Source: Sulfurimonas sp. | Lineage (GTDB): Bacteria; Campylobacterota; Campylobacteria; Campylobacterales; Sulfurimonadaceae | Direction: 5' to 3' | DNA: 64,000 bases | NCBI RefSeq assembly: GCF_026196735.1 | Contig: NZ_JAPHUF010000007.1 | Coordinates: 186,001 to 250,000 of the forward strand | In this document: piece by piece, positions 1-7,731 of the stretch | Position numbering within the stretch: the first letter of the stretch is position 1 | Layout: every line of letters starts with the position of its first letter | The notes under the pieces: generated by a model | Databases searched by the model: none | What the model was told of the DNA's origin: nothing | What the model saw: only the letters and a program-made list of their open reading frames with translations | Made by a program: the position numbers and the translations under genes

Positions 1-1004
1 GATAATATGAGAGGATTATAGTTTGTTTGGGTTGATAAAATATTTGTTGCATTTGTGTCATAGAGCGTTAGTTGAGACATAATCATACCACTTTTTATAA
101 TTGGTGTATTTATCATGAATGAGCCCATATTTATATCTTGATTCTCTTTTAACTGTTTTTCAAGATTTGTTTTTCTTTTTGGTATTGAAAATTTAACAAC
201 AGTTCTGTTGTTGTCTAAAAGTTCTGGTGTAGTTTTAACTTCTTCTATAACATTATTTACGAGTGTAGTGTTTACATCAACAAACTTTTTATTTTTAAAT
301 TCTTCTTCTTGATAATCTGATAGTTTTTTTCCTATATTTGACTTATCGTAAAATATCACTAAAGGTGATTCGGCTTCATTTAAGAGCAAATCACTTTGTG
401 CACGATAGTCAATACCGCCAAAGTATAAATTTTGAGATGTAGTGTTTGCATCTTTTTTATTAATTGTTGGGAAAAAGATATTTAGTTCAGGTTTGATAAT
501 TGACATTGTGTCAGAGCCTGATTGAGTTAATGGAGCTATAACATAATAAAAACCGTCGTCTTGTATTTTTTTGATTGCATTTAAAATATCTTCATGGCTC
601 TCAGTCTCTATTTTATAGCTTTTAAGCTCAAAAGGAAGGTTCTTTGCAATAAGGTATGCAAATGCGGCATTTGTTGTGGAAGCTGAGTATCTGCCTATTA
701 TTTTATATGGTAAAAGTAGGGCGATACGAAGTTTTTTGCTTATTATTCTAGATTTTAAATTTAAGGCGAATGCATACTCTTGTCTTGCAAGTTCAAGTTC
801 TTCATCATCTAGTTGAGAGTAGCTATGAGCTAAAAAAGAGAATATTTGACCATTTTCTAGATACTCTTTTAAACAATCCTCATCACACGGGTAAGGGTCT
901 AGATTTAATATTTTCGTATTTGGAAGCGGAATGTTTGATATTAAGAAACTCTGCGCAAACAGGGCAAATGGAAATAGCAAAGTAATATAAAATATTTTTT
1001 TCAT
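1..1004 (-). CDS. Hypothetical secreted (periplasmic) protein, 3' end cut by window edge
   Basis: An open frame of about 334 codons starts at ATG 1004-1002 and runs off the left edge. The amino end reads MKKIFYITLLFPFALFAQ, a clear signal peptide (basic start, hydrophobic core, cleavage after AQ), so the product should be exported. Next comes a region with CDEDC and a helical segment, then an alternating strand/helix pattern (segments such as LRIALLLPYKIIG and YYVIAPLTQSG). This is reminiscent of a periplasmic-binding-protein fold, as in LppC/LpoA-like proteins, but that is a guess from texture. The start codon overlaps a TGA that would end the uracil-DNA glycosylase frame if the inserted element were absent, so this gene was probably its downstream operon partner. 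Function unknown. Confidence 0.75.
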   Translation of the reverse strand, partial: MKKIFYITLLFPFALFAQSFLISNIPLPNTKILNLDPYPCDEDCLKEYLENGQIFSFLAHSYSQLDDEELELARQEYAFALNLKSRIISKKLRIALLLPYKIIGRYSASTTNAAFAYLIAKNLPFELKSYKIETESHEDILNAIKKIQDDGFYYVIAPLTQSGSDTMSIIKPELNIFFPTINKKDANTTSQNLYFGGIDYRAQSDLLLNEAESPLVIFYDKSNIGKKLSDYQEEEFKNKKFVDVNTTLVNNVIEEVKTTPELLDNNRTVVKFSIPKRKTNLEKQLKENQDINMGSFMINTPIIKSGMIMSQLTLYDTNATNILSTQTNYNPLIL

Positions 1005-1006
1005 AT

Positions 1007-1025
1007 GCAACTCTTTATAGTTTTT
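1007..1025. repeat. Left attachment-site repeat (attL)
   Basis: The 19-bp sequence GCAACTCTTTATAGTTTTT is identical to 41076-41094. Left of it lies chromosomal sequence (the start of the signal-peptide gene); right of it lies the element. In the reverse strand it reads the codons for KTIKSC, the carboxy terminus of the glycosylase whose body is on the far side of the element. Confidence 0.85.
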
Positions 1026-1074
1026 TGTAAATCTTATTAAAGCACCTATTTCTAGTGCTTATTGGATATATTAT

Positions 1075-1114
1075 ATCCCTACTATATTATATTTTTTTAT
1101 CATAGAGTAGGGAT
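1075..1114. promoter_or_regulatory. Inverted repeat near left end, possible integrase arm-type site
   Basis: ATCCCTACT (1075-1083) pairs with AGTAGGGAT (1106-1114) across a 22-base spacer. The same arms recur near the right end of the element (40921-40964). Sharing between the two ends suggests binding sites for the integrase or an excision factor, although either copy alone could also be read as a weak hairpin. A smaller hairpin, AAGCAC/GTGCTT at 1040-1060, lies between this repeat and the attachment site. Confidence 0.4.
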
Positions 1115-1212
1115 TTATTTATAATGTATATTATATCTGATGGAATTTAATATGAGTATAAATAGTTGAGACTATTAAAAAGTATTTTAAAATAGATATG
1201 CAAGAATTACTA

Positions 1213-1276
1213 ATGATACTATTATAAGTAATAATAGACTCATATTATGATACTATTATAGTGAATATTCGACTCA
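1213..1276. repeat. Two tandem 30-bp direct repeats with 34-bp period upstream of fic
   Basis: Both copies (1213-1242 and 1247-1276) begin with ATGATACTATTATA and end with GACTCA, with a diverged middle. The second copy ends 11 bp before the fic start codon at 1288, and an AAAAGG ribosome site follows. The position is that of a promoter or operator controlling the fic gene. Which protein binds is unknown; the Fic protein's carboxy-terminal winged-helix-like region is one possibility. Confidence 0.5.
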
Positions 1277-1287
1277 AAAGGTAAATT

Positions 1288-2427
1288 ATGGATAATACAA
1301 TTATAAAATGGATATGGCAACATAAAGATTATCCGCATTTTAAATATGATAAAACAAAACTTTCAACACTTATAAGCGAAATAGATTATCAAAGAGGTAT
1401 ACTCGATGGCATGTCTAAACTTTTTAGCCAAGATGATATTAGAGATATAGAGATAGAGACTTTAACAGATGAAGCAATAAATACATCTTTAATAGAGGGT
1501 GAAATATTTAAAAGGGAAAGTGTACACTCATCATTTAGAAAGAAACTTGATAAAGACTTTGATGGAAGAAGTGATAAGTATTCAACAGCTGCAACAGATT
1601 CTCTTGTAGAGATACTTTTAGACTGTAGTTTAAATAAAGACCCTCTGACACTAGATAGGCTTCATGGTTGGCATAACTGCCTCTTTGAAAATAGATATAG
1701 TAAGTTAGATCGAATTAATATTGCTCAATTTAGAACTCATGATGACATGGAAGTAGTCTCTGGCGCAATAGGATATGAAAAAGTACATTATAAAGCTGTA
1801 CCATTATCAAGTATGGATGAAGATATTGAAAACTTTCTAGAATATTGTAATAGCAGTGATGAAAATATTTATATTAAGTCTGCAATAGCTCATCTTTGGT
1901 TTGTATCTATCCACCCTTATGATGATGGAAATGGAAGGATATCAAGAGCAATAACTGATTCCATTTTATCTAAACAGACACTTCATACAGAGTTTAAACT
2001 CTATTCCATTTCAACCGCTATTAATAGTGACAGAAAATCTTATTATGATGTATTAGATAAAACTACAAACCTCTTTAAAAATAGAAATTTTGACATAACT
2101 TTATGGTTAGACTGGCATCTGAATACTTTAAAAAGTGCAATGATAGATGCATTGAAAAATATTGAATATCTTGTAGAAAAAACAAAATTTTGGGATTTTC
2201 ATAGGAAGCAATCTCTAAATGAAAGGCAGATAAAAGTTTTAAATAAAATACTTGATATGGGTGCAGAAAACTTTGAAGGCGGTATCAATACAAAAAAATA
2301 TATATCACTCACTAAGGTTAGTAAGGCTACAGCAGTAAGAGATATTAATCAGCTGCTAGAATTTGACTGTATTGTGCAAATAGAAGGAACTCAAGGTAGA
2401 AATGTTAGATATAGAGTGAATATCTAA
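1288..2427 (+). CDS. Fic family protein (DUF4172-type amino terminus), probable AMP transferase
   Basis: Fic enzymes transfer AMP or another nucleotide part onto hydroxyl side chains of target proteins. The signature HPYDDGNGRISR lies at residues 209-220 with the catalytic His and the DGNGR loop intact. TSLIEG at residues 66-71 fits the (S/T)xxxE(G/N) inhibitory helix, so the enzyme should be self-inhibited (class II, inhibition from the amino side). The amino terminus (WIWQHKDYPHFKYD) resembles the DUF4172 domain often fused to Fic. The carboxy end (about 300-379) looks like a winged helix (KATAVRDINQLLEF). Length 379 is normal for this subgroup. The next gene begins 2 bp after the stop, so the two are co-expressed. 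The tandem repeats just upstream suggest regulated expression. The target is unknown. Confidence 0.85.
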   Translation: MDNTIIKWIWQHKDYPHFKYDKTKLSTLISEIDYQRGILDGMSKLFSQDDIRDIEIETLTDEAINTSLIEGEIFKRESVHSSFRKKLDKDFDGRSDKYSTAATDSLVEILLDCSLNKDPLTLDRLHGWHNCLFENRYSKLDRINIAQFRTHDDMEVVSGAIGYEKVHYKAVPLSSMDEDIENFLEYCNSSDENIYIKSAIAHLWFVSIHPYDDGNGRISRAITDSILSKQTLHTEFKLYSISTAINSDRKSYYDVLDKTTNLFKNRNFDITLWLDWHLNTLKSAMIDALKNIEYLVEKTKFWDFHRKQSLNERQIKVLNKILDMGAENFEGGINTKKYISLTKVSKATAVRDINQLLEFDCIVQIEGTQGRNVRYRVNI

Positions 2428-2429
2428 AA

Positions 2430-4661
2430 ATGAATATAGTAGAAATTGGTAAGTATATAAATATAAAATTGGCATTAGAATTAGATCATCTTCCTAGAAG
2501 TAAAGAGGAAGCAAATGAATATTTTGAATTGGCAGAATATATGAGTGAAGTATATAAGAAAAATAATGGTATGACTTCTAAAAATCAAATTTATTTCGAA
2601 GAACAGAAAAAGTTAATTTATAAAAAGTACTATGATTCAAAGGATAATCTAATGAAAGAAAAACAAACTAGTCAACAAGTGGATCTTAATACCGACAACT
2701 ATAATGCTACTAGCATATATATATTTGAGGAATATTTAGAAAAAACAAAAGATAGATATGAAAAGAAAATTGATAGTTTTTTGCTTAATGAAGATGTAAA
2801 TAATTTTCAAAAAAATTATCAAATAATGAAAAATAATCAAGAATGGTCAGAAATCTTTTATTGGCAAAATTTAGTATTAGATATTTTGAATGAATGGAAT
2901 AGCTTATGGTTTGATACCAGAATTAATAAGTATTGTTTTCGTTCAAAAATTGGTGGCATTACAATATATAAAAATAAAGATCAGATAAGTGAATTATTAA
3001 CTAGAGCACTGAAAGAACAAATAATAAACTATTTAAACCAAAACAATAGTGGTTTTTTCTCTAGTTATGCGATAGAAATTGTATTAGTCTATAGGCTTAA
3101 AGGTATAAAAAAACAGCAACTAAATGCAAATGAAAAAGCATCAAATGTGATAAAAATATTGCTTTTTGAAAATGCCATTTCTTCAATTGATGATGATAGG
3201 TTTGAGATTCAATCTCCCTTAGAATTTATGAAAGGTAATAATGATTTATTTTATACACGAAATAGATTTATATCTACAAAATATCTGAAGAAAAGGTTTG
3301 AAAATGGAGGTCTTAATTACAACTATTCAAGCATTATTCAAGAAATGTTTATCAAAAATGATGATAATTATCTTTATGAGAAAAATAAACAAAACTCAGA
3401 GATAGTAACTGATTGTAAAGGTAATTCCTTTATTACACAATTTATCTTTTACCTTGTGGATGAAGATTGTCATTTATATTATTATGTAATGAATTGGTTA
3501 GCTTGTTTTTTCAATAGTTTAGAAAAAAGTGGCACGGCTTTAGTATTACTGGGTGACCAAGAAGTAATTCAAAATATTCTTTGGGATAAAATCATAAAAG
3601 AGATTTTTGGATTACAGCACTGTATTAGTATTAATGATGAGGAATGTGTAACTGCCTCATCTTTTGAGATAGCGAAAGATAAACTATTTTTTCATATTGC
3701 TGATATTACAAATCCTGCTACAAAATTTGATGATGAAACATTATATAAATTAGTGAAAGATTTGTTGACTAAGCCATCAATATCTAAAGTAAATGAAAAT
3801 AATGAGATAGATGATGTTACTGTGCATGGTCAAATGATTATTACAGCTAAAAATCCTTTTCCATATATAAAAAGAGCAATGTCAAAATGTACAATAATTA
3901 AAGTCAATGATATGGATACAATTATAGAAAAACTAGGAATACCTGATGAACTTATACTTGAGGATAAAATACAAAAAGACTTAGATAATTTTGCTGATAT
4001 ATTACGATCGTTTCAAGGAAATAATAGCCTTCCTCAATATGCACTAGATACAGAAGATAGAGGAACTATCAAAAATAATAAATCCTCTAATATAGATAAG
4101 GAAGACATTGATAATAAGATTGATGATTTTATTCAAGCGATTAAAGATCAAGATTTAAAGTATTTTGAAAAAGTTAAAGATATTGATGATGATGAAATCT
4201 ATGAACACCTGCAAATTGTTTGTAATAAACATAAAGGTTATTTTATTGGGCGAGATCTTCTTGATTATTATAATGCAATACATGAGCAAAAATTTACAAA
4301 TAAAAAACAACTTATGGATAAGCTAAAAGATAAAGATGATATGTTTAATCAAGAAACTAAGACACTAAAAATTTTAGATAAAGATCAAAAAGAGGAAGTT
4401 TTATTTCAAGCTTACCAAACATCAAAAGAAACAAAAAATAAAGAATTATATAAAATCACAGACTATAAAATGGCTAAAGATATAAAAATTCCTTATGGAG
4501 CTACTGTTATTTCTAGTCAAGAAAAACTTGAAAAATTTGCTTGTGAAGATATGGAAGATAGAGATGATTGTATTAAAAGAACAGAAGAATATAGAGTGAA
4601 AGAAAAAGAAAGAAAAGCTAAAGAAAAAGAAAGAAAAGCTAAAGAAAAAGAGCAGAAATAG
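2430..4661 (+). CDS. Large protein with degenerate SF3/D5-like helicase region
   Basis: This 743-residue protein starts 2 bp after fic. I do not recognise the amino-terminal 330 residues (charged, helical). Residues about 350-500 follow the layout of phage/plasmid D5-type SF3 helicases: YVMNWLACFFNSLEKSG, then TALVLLGD where the Walker A should be, a Walker-B-like strand (KLFFHIADI), LLTKPSISKV and MIITAKNPFPYIKRAMS resembling sensor 1 and its asparagine. The Walker A lysine-threonine is missing (GDQEVIQNI), so ATPase activity is doubtful. The carboxy tail is a highly charged, nearly repeated KEKERKA segment. It may be a decayed replication helicase or a protein that keeps the fold for binding. 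The family assignment is tentative. Confidence 0.4.
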   Translation: MNIVEIGKYINIKLALELDHLPRSKEEANEYFELAEYMSEVYKKNNGMTSKNQIYFEEQKKLIYKKYYDSKDNLMKEKQTSQQVDLNTDNYNATSIYIFEEYLEKTKDRYEKKIDSFLLNEDVNNFQKNYQIMKNNQEWSEIFYWQNLVLDILNEWNSLWFDTRINKYCFRSKIGGITIYKNKDQISELLTRALKEQIINYLNQNNSGFFSSYAIEIVLVYRLKGIKKQQLNANEKASNVIKILLFENAISSIDDDRFEIQSPLEFMKGNNDLFYTRNRFISTKYLKKRFENGGLNYNYSSIIQEMFIKNDDNYLYEKNKQNSEIVTDCKGNSFITQFIFYLVDEDCHLYYYVMNWLACFFNSLEKSGTALVLLGDQEVIQNILWDKIIKEIFGLQHCISINDEECVTASSFEIAKDKLFFHIADITNPATKFDDETLYKLVKDLLTKPSISKVNENNEIDDVTVHGQMIITAKNPFPYIKRAMSKCTIIKVNDMDTIIEKLGIPDELILEDKIQKDLDNFADILRSFQGNNSLPQYALDTEDRGTIKNNKSSNIDKEDIDNKIDDFIQAIKDQDLKYFEKVKDIDDDEIYEHLQIVCNKHKGYFIGRDLLDYYNAIHEQKFTNKKQLMDKLKDKDDMFNQETKTLKILDKDQKEEVLFQAYQTSKETKNKELYKITDYKMAKDIKIPYGATVISSQEKLEKFACEDMEDRDDCIKRTEEYRVKEKERKAKEKERKAKEKEQK

Positions 4662-5161
4662 CTTTTTTTCATATCTCAGTTATACTCTCAGGCCTTCTCA
4701 ATACCATTCTCAAGGGCATCTCATGCTAATTCTCAGACAAATATGTTATAAAAATTACTAGAACTACCTTTAGCATTATGTAGGGGTATAGCTATAGGAA
4801 ATTTTCATTCCATCTATAAGTAATAAAGAAATCGTAAAATACTCTAGCCACTTCTATTTTAATATTCCTCTCCTATAATAAAAACCAAAATGTGGACATC
4901 ATGATAATATCTTCACATGAATAAGCAAAACTATGGAACAAAGATAAAATAATTTTTTACTGTTATCTATAAGTTGAAAAGAAATAAATTTAAGAATAAC
5001 AACAATAATTCAAACTCCCTGTAAACTAGTAAAAACTTAACAAGAGTATAGTTAGGTCTTTTATAATTAATATATTATTTATATAACTAGTAATAATTGT
5101 CTATCAATGGGAGTACAGTTATAGTTGTTATTTATATTTATTTCATTAACTAAAAAGGTAG
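4662..5161. other. 500-bp non-coding stretch holding a repeat array and probable promoter
   Basis: No convincing gene is visible here. The left part holds six TCTCA repeats (4674-4735). The right part is very A+T rich and leads to the ribosome site of the possible Rep gene at 5162. A repeat array beside an A+T-rich stretch, between a helicase-like gene and a Rep-like gene, is the layout of a replication origin, but no origin has been shown. Confidence 0.35.
4674..4735. repeat. Six helically phased TCTCA repeats (iteron-like)
   Basis: TCTCA begins at 4674, 4686, 4696, 4708, 4719 and 4731, spacings of 12, 10, 12, 11 and 12 bases, so every copy lies on about the same face of the helix. All are in the same orientation. 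Short phased repeats of this type commonly bind initiator or partition proteins, or repressors. Location between a degenerate SF3-like helicase and a Rep-like gene favours an origin or a copy-control site. Confidence 0.5.
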
Positions 5162-6094
5162 ATGATAATGGAAGCAATAACAAATATAGATACTATAAAA
5201 ATACAAATTGATAGAGATGATCCTTTAGATCAATTTCAAGTTTTAAATGGACTTGTGGAGGTAATAGGAAAACTTGAATCAATATTTATTAGATTTATAG
5301 ATAAGCCAATAGGAATGGGAAGAATCTATAGAGAGCATTTTGTTTTCTACAAAGGGAAGAAGATAGCTGGTATTACTACTGGTAGTTGTAGCGTAGGAAG
5401 TATAAGAACTAATGACCTAAGACGAGTTTGGTTTATAGCGATAGAGTATGATGGTTTATTTCGCTTTCATGATATGGATAGAGGTTCTTTAGCCTGCCTA
5501 TTAGAAGTATGTATCTATTTGAATACGAGAGCTATCCCATTAAGAATTACTGCTCTTGATATATGCTTAGACCTCATAGGAGCTAAACCTAGTGAAGTGC
5601 TAGTGTTAGTAATAGAAAGACTTAAGAGAATCAAGTATCATTGGGTTACAGGTTGTCCAACATATGAAAATACTACATATGTGGAAATACAATCTTTTAA
5701 CATGCTATCTCAAGCATATTCTTACCCCAAACAGATAAAAGATAAGTGGATAAAAGAAGATATCGTTCGTTTCGAATGTAAGTTCTACCAATCATTCTTC
5801 AGAAAGCATGAAAATAGTATAAAGGCAATAGCACGTACTATAAATAATTATGCTGTTTTGTATATTGAAAATCCTATAGTCAGAAGCTCAATCATTACAC
5901 AATATAATAAGCAATCAATAGACCTTACAGCAAAGCCTATAGAACGATACAGGCTTAACATTGATATGGATTATGTAGAAGAGTTTATTAGCATGCTGAT
6001 GACAATCGATGAAGTGTTTACCTATGATTTAGTTGCTCCTGCAAGAGATAGGGTAAAGCCAACTAATGAAACTTTTTTCAAAGCAAGTATATAA
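5162..6094 (+). CDS. Possible replication initiation protein (Rep_trans-like)
   Basis: The product is 310 residues. The stretch PLRITALDICLDLIG (around 140) resembles the LDxxxD core of rolling-circle/Rep_trans initiators, and DIVRFECKFYQSFFRKH (around 200) resembles the following RxExK segment of that group. An early part (REHFVFYKGKKIAGITTGS) also fits a small beta-rich start. These are similarities of pattern, not a firm family match, and no obvious catalytic tyrosine motif stands out. Two starts are possible, 5162 and 5168 (ATG ATA ATG), both after AAAAAGG. The phased TCTCA repeats upstream support a replication role. It may equally be a phage-derived DNA-binding protein. Confidence 0.4.
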   Translation: MIMEAITNIDTIKIQIDRDDPLDQFQVLNGLVEVIGKLESIFIRFIDKPIGMGRIYREHFVFYKGKKIAGITTGSCSVGSIRTNDLRRVWFIAIEYDGLFRFHDMDRGSLACLLEVCIYLNTRAIPLRITALDICLDLIGAKPSEVLVLVIERLKRIKYHWVTGCPTYENTTYVEIQSFNMLSQAYSYPKQIKDKWIKEDIVRFECKFYQSFFRKHENSIKAIARTINNYAVLYIENPIVRSSIITQYNKQSIDLTAKPIERYRLNIDMDYVEEFISMLMTIDEVFTYDLVAPARDRVKPTNETFFKASI

Positions 6095-6125
6095 ATGATA
6101 GAAATTAATATTAAAAGGATTAAAA

Positions 6126-6812
6126 ATGTCAGTTAGTGAAAAAAGAGGACTATGTTTGAACAGTTTCTCTATGATAGTAGAGACAAAAGATAAAATTAAG
6201 AGAGAGCGTGTGTTAAAGCATCTTCCACATAGATTAACTATGTTTCCGGTAAGTATTTCAAGTATGGTATCTGAAATAAATGAGGAGAATCAAACGGTTC
6301 ACAGAAGCAAAGAGAGAATAAGGTTAATAGAGTTAGAAGATAATAAACTGCATATTCAATGCGAAGAGTACAATATCTTTATAGCAGTATGTGCTTTCTT
6401 AAATGATTGGAAGATTGACTATGAGCTAGATAGGAAAGAGAAGGTGCCCGTTGAGTACACTTTTGAGTATGCTTTAAGTGATCTTGTCAGTATATCTACA
6501 CATGAACCTGTACAGCTCATAAACGACAGCATAGATGCCATAAAAATTGTATTTGTATTTGATAGTAACTGCATTAGCAGTGGCTTAGTTGAAACTAATG
6601 CGATTATAGATTATGTTGCATCCATTGAAGCTATTCAATATGATATTGATGATGGAGATGACATCACTCTTTATGAGATTGTAAAAAGTGATATTAGCAA
6701 AATTGAGTTTACACCTTTTGCACTAAATGCAGTAGAGGATACACTTCAGAGAATTAAAAATAGATATAAAGAGATTAATGATGATAATCTTGATGAGTAC
6801 ATAGAAGATTAG
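6126..6812 (+). CDS. Hypothetical protein, co-transcribed with Rep-like gene
   Basis: This 228-residue protein follows the Rep-like gene by 31 bp, with AAAAGG before the ATG. It is soluble, acidic toward the carboxy end (ending NLDEYIED) and shows mixed strand and helix without motifs I recognise. There is no signal peptide or membrane segment. Its position between a Rep-like gene and an HTH gene suggests a role in maintenance or regulation of the element, but nothing in the sequence defines it. Confidence 0.6.
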   Translation: MSVSEKRGLCLNSFSMIVETKDKIKRERVLKHLPHRLTMFPVSISSMVSEINEENQTVHRSKERIRLIELEDNKLHIQCEEYNIFIAVCAFLNDWKIDYELDRKEKVPVEYTFEYALSDLVSISTHEPVQLINDSIDAIKIVFVFDSNCISSGLVETNAIIDYVASIEAIQYDIDDGDDITLYEIVKSDISKIEFTPFALNAVEDTLQRIKNRYKEINDDNLDEYIED

Positions 6813-6953
6813 CACTACTAGTAAAGTTATATTTTTTTATACAACATGCTTAATTGAGAGAATATGTAGCACTTGAATTATTGAAAACATTCAAGAAGAA
6901 AAAATAATGATATTGCATATATTCTTATTATAATCATACAGCAGGAACACTAA

Positions 6954-7175
6954 ATGAAATTAATAAATTTTGAAGAACTTATACCATCTGGAGTCTTATT
7001 TTCCATTAAAGATATTAATAATATGGGAATTATAAAGAGCGATATGTTACGCAAGTTGATTTATAATCGTGCTATTACCGTAGTTAAGATTGGCTCAAAA
7101 AATTTTATAGCTAGAGACACCTTGATTTCTTACTTAGAAGCTAATACGGTACCTGCTGAACTAGACATGCACTAA
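6954..7175 (+). CDS. Small HTH_17/AlpA-like DNA-binding protein
   Basis: The product is 73 residues with a helix-turn-helix and wing of the excisionase/AlpA type: GVLFSIKDINNMGIIKSDMLRKLI followed by the wing VVKIGSKNFIARDTLISYLE. Proteins of this size act as excisionases or as regulators of integrase and replication genes. It is clearly paralogous to the protein at 39363-39572 near the other end (shared IPxGVLF, DMxxKLIY and VVKxGSK). The ribosome site is weak (GCAGGAAC). It may control the adjacent Rep-like operon or act in excision. Confidence 0.65.
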   Translation: MKLINFEELIPSGVLFSIKDINNMGIIKSDMLRKLIYNRAITVVKIGSKNFIARDTLISYLEANTVPAELDMH

Positions 7176-7335
7176 TTAAAGGTACAACAATAAATTAATA
7201 AATATAAAGACATTCATAATAAAACTGCCATATTACAAGAAACATTCTGAACTATTTAAATACTCTCACAAATAAACAAAAACAACATTACACATTTTCT
7301 TATTAAAAGTAGCGATAGCTCAACTGAAAAGAACG

Positions 7336-7366
7336 CTCTAGTATAGCTTATTAGGCTATGCTAGAG
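7336..7366. terminator. Hairpin between converging HTH genes
   Basis: CTCTAGTATAGC (7336-7347) pairs with GCTATGCTAGAG (7355-7366), 12 bp with one mismatch and a 7-base loop. It lies between the end of a plus-strand gene (7175) and the end of a minus-strand gene (7412), as expected for a bidirectional terminator, although the U-runs are poor. Confidence 0.5.
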
Positions 7367-7411
7367 GGAGTATTATATACTTTTATAAAAAGAATTTAGT
7401 AACAATACTAA

Positions 7412-7615
7412 TTAAGCCTCATACAGAAAACGAGCTATCTCATCAATAGAAAACATGATTTGACCTAAAATTTTCTTAGAGCTTAATTGCCCCATTTGTC
7501 TTAATCTATCAATTGTTGCTTCACTCACATTTAGTTCTTTAGCAGTCTCTTTTTTGCTAAGTAACATTTTATTGTGATTTTCTCTAATCATAGTTAAATA
7601 ATCAAGTTGTGACAT
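7412..7615 (-). CDS. Small helix-turn-helix DNA-binding protein
   Basis: The 67-residue product has LLSKKETAKELNVSEATIDRLRQMGQLSSKKILGQIMFSIDEIARFL, a typical HTH_17/MerR-like helix-turn-helix with a short wing (residues 19-65). It is transcribed away from the helicase gene at 7732, and the 116-bp gap is probably a shared divergent control region. The start ATG at 7615 is preceded by AGGATTA. It probably represses its own or the helicase promoter. It is a different subgroup from the two AlpA-like proteins of the element. Confidence 0.65.
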   Translation of the reverse strand: MSQLDYLTMIRENHNKMLLSKKETAKELNVSEATIDRLRQMGQLSSKKILGQIMFSIDEIARFLYEA

Positions 7616-7731
7616 GGTTAATCCTTCTACTTTTTATTAATATATAAGAAGAATTATATACGAATAATATTTTTAAACAACCTACATCAATGATAGAAGT
7701 ATTAAAAAAATAAAGTTAAAAGGGATACGAA

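Noticed and set aside
770-985. Plus-strand 71-codon frame near the left edge
   Set aside because: It lies opposite the signal-peptide gene on the minus strand (1-1004), which has a better start, signal sequence and codon use.
4674-4735. Phase-variable simple repeat
   Set aside because: The TCTCA copies are separated by varied sequence and are non-coding, so slippage-type variation does not apply.
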